Assembly (NCBI GenBank): GCA_964621445.1
Contig: CAZUNO010000060.1
Coordinates: 1 to 7,756, forward strand
Direction: 5' to 3'
DNA length: 7,756 nt
Source of the DNA: CAZUNO01 sp964621445 [NCBI: Candidatus Hadarchaeota archaeon]
Lineage (GTDB): Archaea; CAYQAE01; CAYVLA01
In this document: piece by piece, positions 5,273 to 7,756 of the stretch
How positions within the stretch are numbered: position 1 is the stretch's first letter
How the letters are laid out: every line of letters begins with the position of its first letter
Notes under the pieces: model-generated
What the model saw: only the letters and a program-made list of their open reading frames with translations
What the model was told of the DNA's origin: nothing
Databases searched by the model: none
Position numbers and translations under genes: made by a program

Positions 5273-6505
5273 TTAGCCCGCCTTGGTGGATTTAACCTGC
5301 CTGTAGAGCTTTCGCCGGACCATTAATGTCCAAAGGACAAAACCGCAGACCATGGCAGTAGCAGTGACAGCTGTCCACTCGATTAGATAGACCCACATCA
5401 GGGCCCGGTTCTTGAGCTCTAATGCCTCTTTCTGAAGCTCATCTAGCATGGAACCGATCAGCTCGTTGGTCTCGAGCATACGTTGGTATCTAAGGTCGAT
5501 GTACTGTTCATTCGCCCGTGATATGACTTCGTCCACCTCCCCAAACTGGGATCTTATCTTTTCCGTATTTGCCCCGAAAGACTCACTAAACTCCAATATA
5601 TCCATTACATAGGACTTCCTACCGGCGATCTCGAGTATCTCGGATCTTGCTCGATGGACGATCTCGGTCTCTTGAGGCACTGGCCGTCGGTCCAGGTAGA
5701 TCATGATGTTCGCCCCGAAGTCGTAATCGTACTCCCAGGGCGTTCCGTACCATGAGAGGCGGCAGATCTCGCTCGTAAGTGTGAAAATCCTGTTCCTCTC
5801 CTCCAAATCCCAGGTGATAATGAGGGGATGTTCTACCCCCTCTCCCCATAGGAGGTGGGCTAGCTTGTTAGCACCGTCCTTGACGGTAACTATGTTGTGG
5901 TCCCACCTGTCAGGATATTCCAACGTGCGGCTGTCCCACGGGATGCTGCTGATCAGCTCGTGGTTCGGCCTGTCTATCACCAGGCGGCCGAGCTGCGGCC
6001 ACGTGTTGGGGACCCCCTCGACCGGGAGCAGGCTGCCGATTGACGTGTCGTCCCAGGGGGGCATTCCATTTCCGCCAAAGCTCTCCCCGCCCCCGGACAT
6101 AAATAGGCCAAGGTCCGTCTGCTGGAAACCCCTGTAGAGGAGATCGATATTCCTGGCACCGATGGCGTCCCGGTTAGCGTTGGCCAGTATCACGACGTCG
6201 ATCCTGTCCACCAGCCTCTCCGTGGTGCGTGGCATGTAGATCCTTATCATCCTCTGCTCCTCTGCGATGGTCAGACCTGCCGCTTTGACCCAGTCCCGGT
6301 AGGTCGCTGGCACGAACTCTATGGAGAATAAGGGATCCAGTCTCATTCGTTGGAAAGGTTCCGAGCGGGCAACACACCCTATATAGAGAACCCCGATCCT
6401 CCCGTCAGGCAGGGCGGGACTCATTGGCAAAACAAGAGGACTGGCAAGAATTAACACGGAGGTCAAAACAATTGACCATAATTGGCAACGCACCGATATC
6501 TCCAA
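5273..6505 (-). CDS. Membrane-anchored protein with a non-catalytic glutamine-amidotransferase-like ectodomain
   Basis: This 410-residue protein has a signal peptide (about 1-32, hydrophobic VLTSVLILASPLVLP). A class I GATase-like alpha/beta domain follows (about 35-272), with strands RIGVLYIG (36-43) and VVILANAN (104-111), the loop GLFMSGGGESFGG (133-145), then WDDTSIGSLLPVEG (151-164). This pattern is typical of the COG5426 / ThuA-like group. The nucleophile-elbow position reads GGGES with no cysteine, so amidotransferase activity is unlikely; ligand binding or scaffolding fits better. Residues 280-366 are charged and helical, probably a coiled-coil stalk. One TM helix spans about 369-393, followed by a basic cytoplasmic tail RRKLYRQVKSTKAG. 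The expected topology is ectodomain outside, C-terminus inside. TTG 6505 has no Shine-Dalgarno site, while GTG 6493 has GGAG six bases upstream, so the true start may be 6493; both keep the signal peptide. It converges on the propeller-DUF4091 gene. Function unknown. Confidence 0.8.
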   Translation of the reverse strand: MEISVRCQLWSIVLTSVLILASPLVLPMSPALPDGRIGVLYIGCVARSEPFQRMRLDPLFSIEFVPATYRDWVKAAGLTIAEEQRMIRIYMPRTTERLVDRIDVVILANANRDAIGARNIDLLYRGFQQTDLGLFMSGGGESFGGNGMPPWDDTSIGSLLPVEGVPNTWPQLGRLVIDRPNHELISSIPWDSRTLEYPDRWDHNIVTVKDGANKLAHLLWGEGVEHPLIITWDLEERNRIFTLTSEICRLSWYGTPWEYDYDFGANIMIYLDRRPVPQETEIVHRARSEILEIAGRKSYVMDILEFSESFGANTEKIRSQFGEVDEVISRANEQYIDLRYQRMLETNELIGSMLDELQKEALELKNRALMWVYLIEWTAVTATAMVCGFVLWTLMVRRKLYRQVKSTKAG

Positions 6506-6528
6506 GCTATTACATTAGACTTGAGCAC

Positions 6529-6534
6529 GATAAA
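6529..6534 (-). promoter_or_regulatory. TATA-like box of the GATase-like membrane protein gene
   Basis: On the minus strand AAACC is followed by TTTATC, resembling BRE plus TATA. Its centre is 26 bases before TTG 6505, the archaeal spacing for a transcript starting at or beside the start codon. Translation would then begin leaderless at 6505, or from a 12-base leader at GTG 6493. Confidence 0.4.
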
Positions 6535-6538
6535 GGTT

Positions 6539-6555
6539 TGCCTCACGTGGAGGCA
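6539..6555. promoter_or_regulatory. Inverted repeat next to the promoter, possible operator
   Basis: TGCCTC (6539-6544) and GAGGCA (6550-6555) are exact reverse complements around ACGTG. Seen from the minus-strand gene, the repeat sits just upstream of the candidate BRE/TATA, a usual place for an archaeal activator to bind. Confidence 0.35.
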
Positions 6556-6585
6556 TCGAGCATATTACTTCCAAAATGAGGGTAG

Positions 6586-6792
6586 TCTTGTGGATCAATA
6601 CCCAAGAAAGAACTCGAACCGGGCAGATCATCCCATGTTCAGACTCGTGTAAGAGGGCCAAGATCGGATATAAACTTAGTGGACCTTAAGGCCCTCCTGT
6701 ATGCGATGGTTTCGGTTCATCAAAGCGGAACATCATCACGGGCACTCACGGGGCTGAAGATGGTCATCGAAGATCCCTTTGTCGATCTGTGA
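6586..6792 (+). pseudogene. Possible gene fragment without a proper start
   Basis: The frame opens after TAG 6583 and closes at TGA 6790-6792. Its last half reads like a folded helical protein (DLKALLYAMVSVHQ, SSRALTGLKMVIEDPF), a little like the N-terminal part of some transposases, though I cannot name a family. The only starts are GTG 6679 and ATG 6706, giving 37 or 28 residues. A TATA-like box at 6667-6675 would suit transcription starting near 6697. It could be a remnant of an inactivated gene or a very small protein. Confidence 0.25.
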
Positions 6793-7048
6793 CTGCGGGA
6801 CGATGACCAGGAAGACGAGGGATGTTGGGTCCCGGCACCGGAAAATAATTCGGGGAGCGGTTAGCCCGTTGAGTTATCGAATTGGGAGAGGGCGGGAGAC
6901 GTACCATCGCGGAAAATTGGTGGGTATGACCATTGACGAGGTAACAGTAATGGATCAAATGGATATAGAACCAGCGTTTTTTGGGTGGAGCGGGGACCTC
7001 GCATATATGTGTCGTGGATCTACTTTTATTAGAATAAGAGCAGATTAA
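6779..7048 (+). CDS. Doubtful hypothetical protein, 89 residues
   Basis: This is an open frame from TTG 6779 to TAA 7046-7048, with a possible ATG at 6803. The first half is Arg-rich and low in hydrophobic residues (TMTRKTRDVGSRHRKIIRG), as expected of a spurious reading. The second half is more protein-like (MTIDEVTVMDQMDIEPAFFG). There is no convincing Shine-Dalgarno site or recognisable domain. It ends 13 bases before the EEP gene start. It could be a real small gene, the tail of a frameshifted gene, or chance. Confidence 0.2.
   Translation: MSICDCGTMTRKTRDVGSRHRKIIRGAVSPLSYRIGRGRETYHRGKLVGMTIDEVTVMDQMDIEPAFFGWSGDLAYMCRGSTFIRIRAD
7001..7031 (+). promoter_or_regulatory. TATA-like elements before the EEP gene
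   Basis: Two candidates stand before TTG 7062: CATATATG at 7002-7009, and TTTTATTA at 7024-7031. The second would put the transcript start near 7054, giving a very short leader. The first would give a leader of about 30 bases that includes the AGGT at 7051-7054. Which is used cannot be told. Confidence 0.3.
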
Positions 7049-7061
7049 ACAGGTAAGTTTC

Positions 7062-7756
7062 TTGGGTGGTATTATCGGTCGGAGGATTTCACCAAGGCAG
7101 CTCAGATTACTAAGTCACAATGTATTCTGGTTCCAGGGATATCCTTTCAGCGCTAACCGGCCTTCAGAACCCAGAACCGAGGTTCTATATTCATTATGTA
7201 AATTGTATCGGGACCTGAGTGCTGACGTCATTTGCCTGCAGGAGGTCCAGAGCAAGGAGACGTTAGAGAAAATTTGCAGTTGGACGGGGATGTCGGGGTG
7301 CTACTGTCCGGGGGGTGATCTACCTCAGTACGGGGGAGCTGTCCTGTGGCATGGCAATGGCGCCAGGCTGGTCACGGATTCAAGTCTATCAAACGCTGAG
7401 ATGCAGAGGATGTTCCAGGTCGTTGAAGTGGGTGAAAAAGGGTCATCCCTCCAAATATGCAACATCCATCTACCTTCCCAGAGGCAGCTTGATCCCCGTG
7501 TCGCGGCTAGAAAACGAATTTCCGAACTCATGGAGGCTATTGGGAGTGGAATAGATATTGTGATGGGGGACCTGAACGAAGGACCGGGCGGGGAGGTCGC
7601 AGAATGGCTGCAGAAGATGGGTTTCCTAGATTCAGCTGAATTGCTGGGTCACGCGAATACACCTACGAGCCTTGGTGGAGGGCGCGGAGATTATATCTGG
7701 GTGAAGGAACTTTTGTCCAATCATATCTCGGAGTACGGGGTTGTGAAACGAGAAGC
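7062..7756 (+). CDS. Endonuclease/exonuclease/phosphatase (EEP) family protein, 3' end missing
   Basis: Translating this frame gives 231 codons with no stop, so the gene continues past the window. EEP landmarks occur in order: RLLSHNVFW (15-23, N20 for metal or phosphate contact), ADVICLQEVQ (54-63, E61 the metal-binding glutamate), GGAVLW (91-96), ICNIHLPS (132-139, H136), MGDLNEGP (168-175, D170 and N172) and GRGDYIWV (207-214, D210). The final SDH motif, which holds the catalytic histidine, should lie just beyond the end. The family cuts phosphodiester bonds in nucleic acids or phospholipids, or phosphate esters, using Mg2+. No signal peptide is seen, so it probably acts in the cytosol. 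The start is TTG 7062, the first start codon after TAA 7035, with a weak AGGT seven bases upstream. The reading stays in frame throughout. The substrate (DNA, RNA or small phosphoester) is not evident. Confidence 0.85.
   Translation, partial: MGGIIGRRISPRQLRLLSHNVFWFQGYPFSANRPSEPRTEVLYSLCKLYRDLSADVICLQEVQSKETLEKICSWTGMSGCYCPGGDLPQYGGAVLWHGNGARLVTDSSLSNAEMQRMFQVVEVGEKGSSLQICNIHLPSQRQLDPRVAARKRISELMEAIGSGIDIVMGDLNEGPGGEVAEWLQKMGFLDSAELLGHANTPTSLGGGRGDYIWVKELLSNHISEYGVVKRE

Larger units (their letters stand above)
6506..7061. other. Intergenic region of 556 bases, possibly decayed coding sequence
   Basis: This stretch lies between the divergent GATase-like gene and the EEP gene. Near 6529-6555 it carries the promoter elements of the minus-strand gene. 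From 6586 to 6789 one plus frame is open and protein-like (for example VDLKALLYAMVSVHQSG and LTGLKMVIEDPFVDL), but it has no good early start and ends at TGA 6790. The same frame continues after that stop to TAG 6862 and later TGA 6934. A second frame is open at 6779-7048. GATATAAAC at 6667-6675 is a TATA-like box on the plus strand, and TTTTTT lies at 6977-6982. I do not recognise any product. Confidence 0.45.

Noticed and set aside
6610-6620. GGTTCGAGTTC on the minus strand, similar to a tRNA T-loop
   Set aside because: The flanking bases do not form a T-stem, and no acceptor, D or anticodon arm can be placed around it.
6981-7069. TTGGGTGG present at 6981-6988 and again at 7062-7069
   Set aside because: Only eight bases are shared and the flanks differ; chance is enough to explain it.
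7315-7554. A 79-codon plus-strand open frame
   Set aside because: It lies wholly inside the EEP gene in another frame, and the EEP frame carries the conserved family motifs.
1-7756. CRISPR array, insertion sequence ends, rRNA or complete tRNA genes
   Set aside because: I found no spaced direct repeats, no paired terminal repeats with an intact transposase, and no recognisable rRNA or complete tRNA sequence.

Overview
The window looks archaeal, most likely from a euryarchaeal or Thermoplasmatota-type lineage. The first, partial gene ends in a PGF-CTERM sorting tail of the kind processed by archaeosortase A. Shine-Dalgarno sites of the GAGGTG type stand before genes that start with TTG or GTG, TATA-like boxes lie about 26 bases before some candidate starts, arginine is often coded AGG, and T-runs rather than classic bacterial terminators follow genes. 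The lineage is an inference from these traits; no rRNA or other marker gene is present.

Layout. (1) 1-510, plus strand: the 3' end of a secreted, surface-anchored beta-rich protein. (2) 511-858: an intergenic stretch with T-runs, two inverted repeats and one doubtful 33-codon ORF. (3) 859-1548, plus: a 229-residue protein resembling DUF4855, a TIM-barrel family thought to act on glycans. (4) 1549-1707: a spacer with a possible orphan C-terminal coding remnant and a TATA-like box. (5) 1708-4986, plus: a 1092-residue protein joining an eight-repeat FG-GAP/PQQ-like beta-propeller, a helical linker, a beta-sandwich-like region and a DUF4091-type TIM barrel with a DEP motif. (6) 4987-5272: a convergent intergenic stretch with a T6 tract, a 10-base palindrome and a strong hairpin. 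(7) 6505-5273, minus: a signal-peptide and single-TM protein whose outer domain has a glutamine-amidotransferase-like fold without the catalytic cysteine. (8) 6506-7061: a weakly coding or decayed stretch with promoter-like elements. (9) 7062 to the window end, plus: the 5' part of an endonuclease/exonuclease/phosphatase (EEP) family gene, starting at TTG and running off the window.

How the genes may work together. The two TIM-barrel proteins (DUF4855-like and DUF4091-like) are neighbours on one strand. Both fold families recur in carbohydrate-active enzymes, so a shared role in glycan or glycoconjugate processing is the simplest guess. Neither has a visible signal peptide, which is odd for a calcium-binding FG-GAP propeller. 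The GATase-like membrane protein converges on this pair and could be a surface sensor or scaffold; no functional link to it is shown by the sequence. The EEP gene is probably an unrelated intracellular nuclease or phosphatase.
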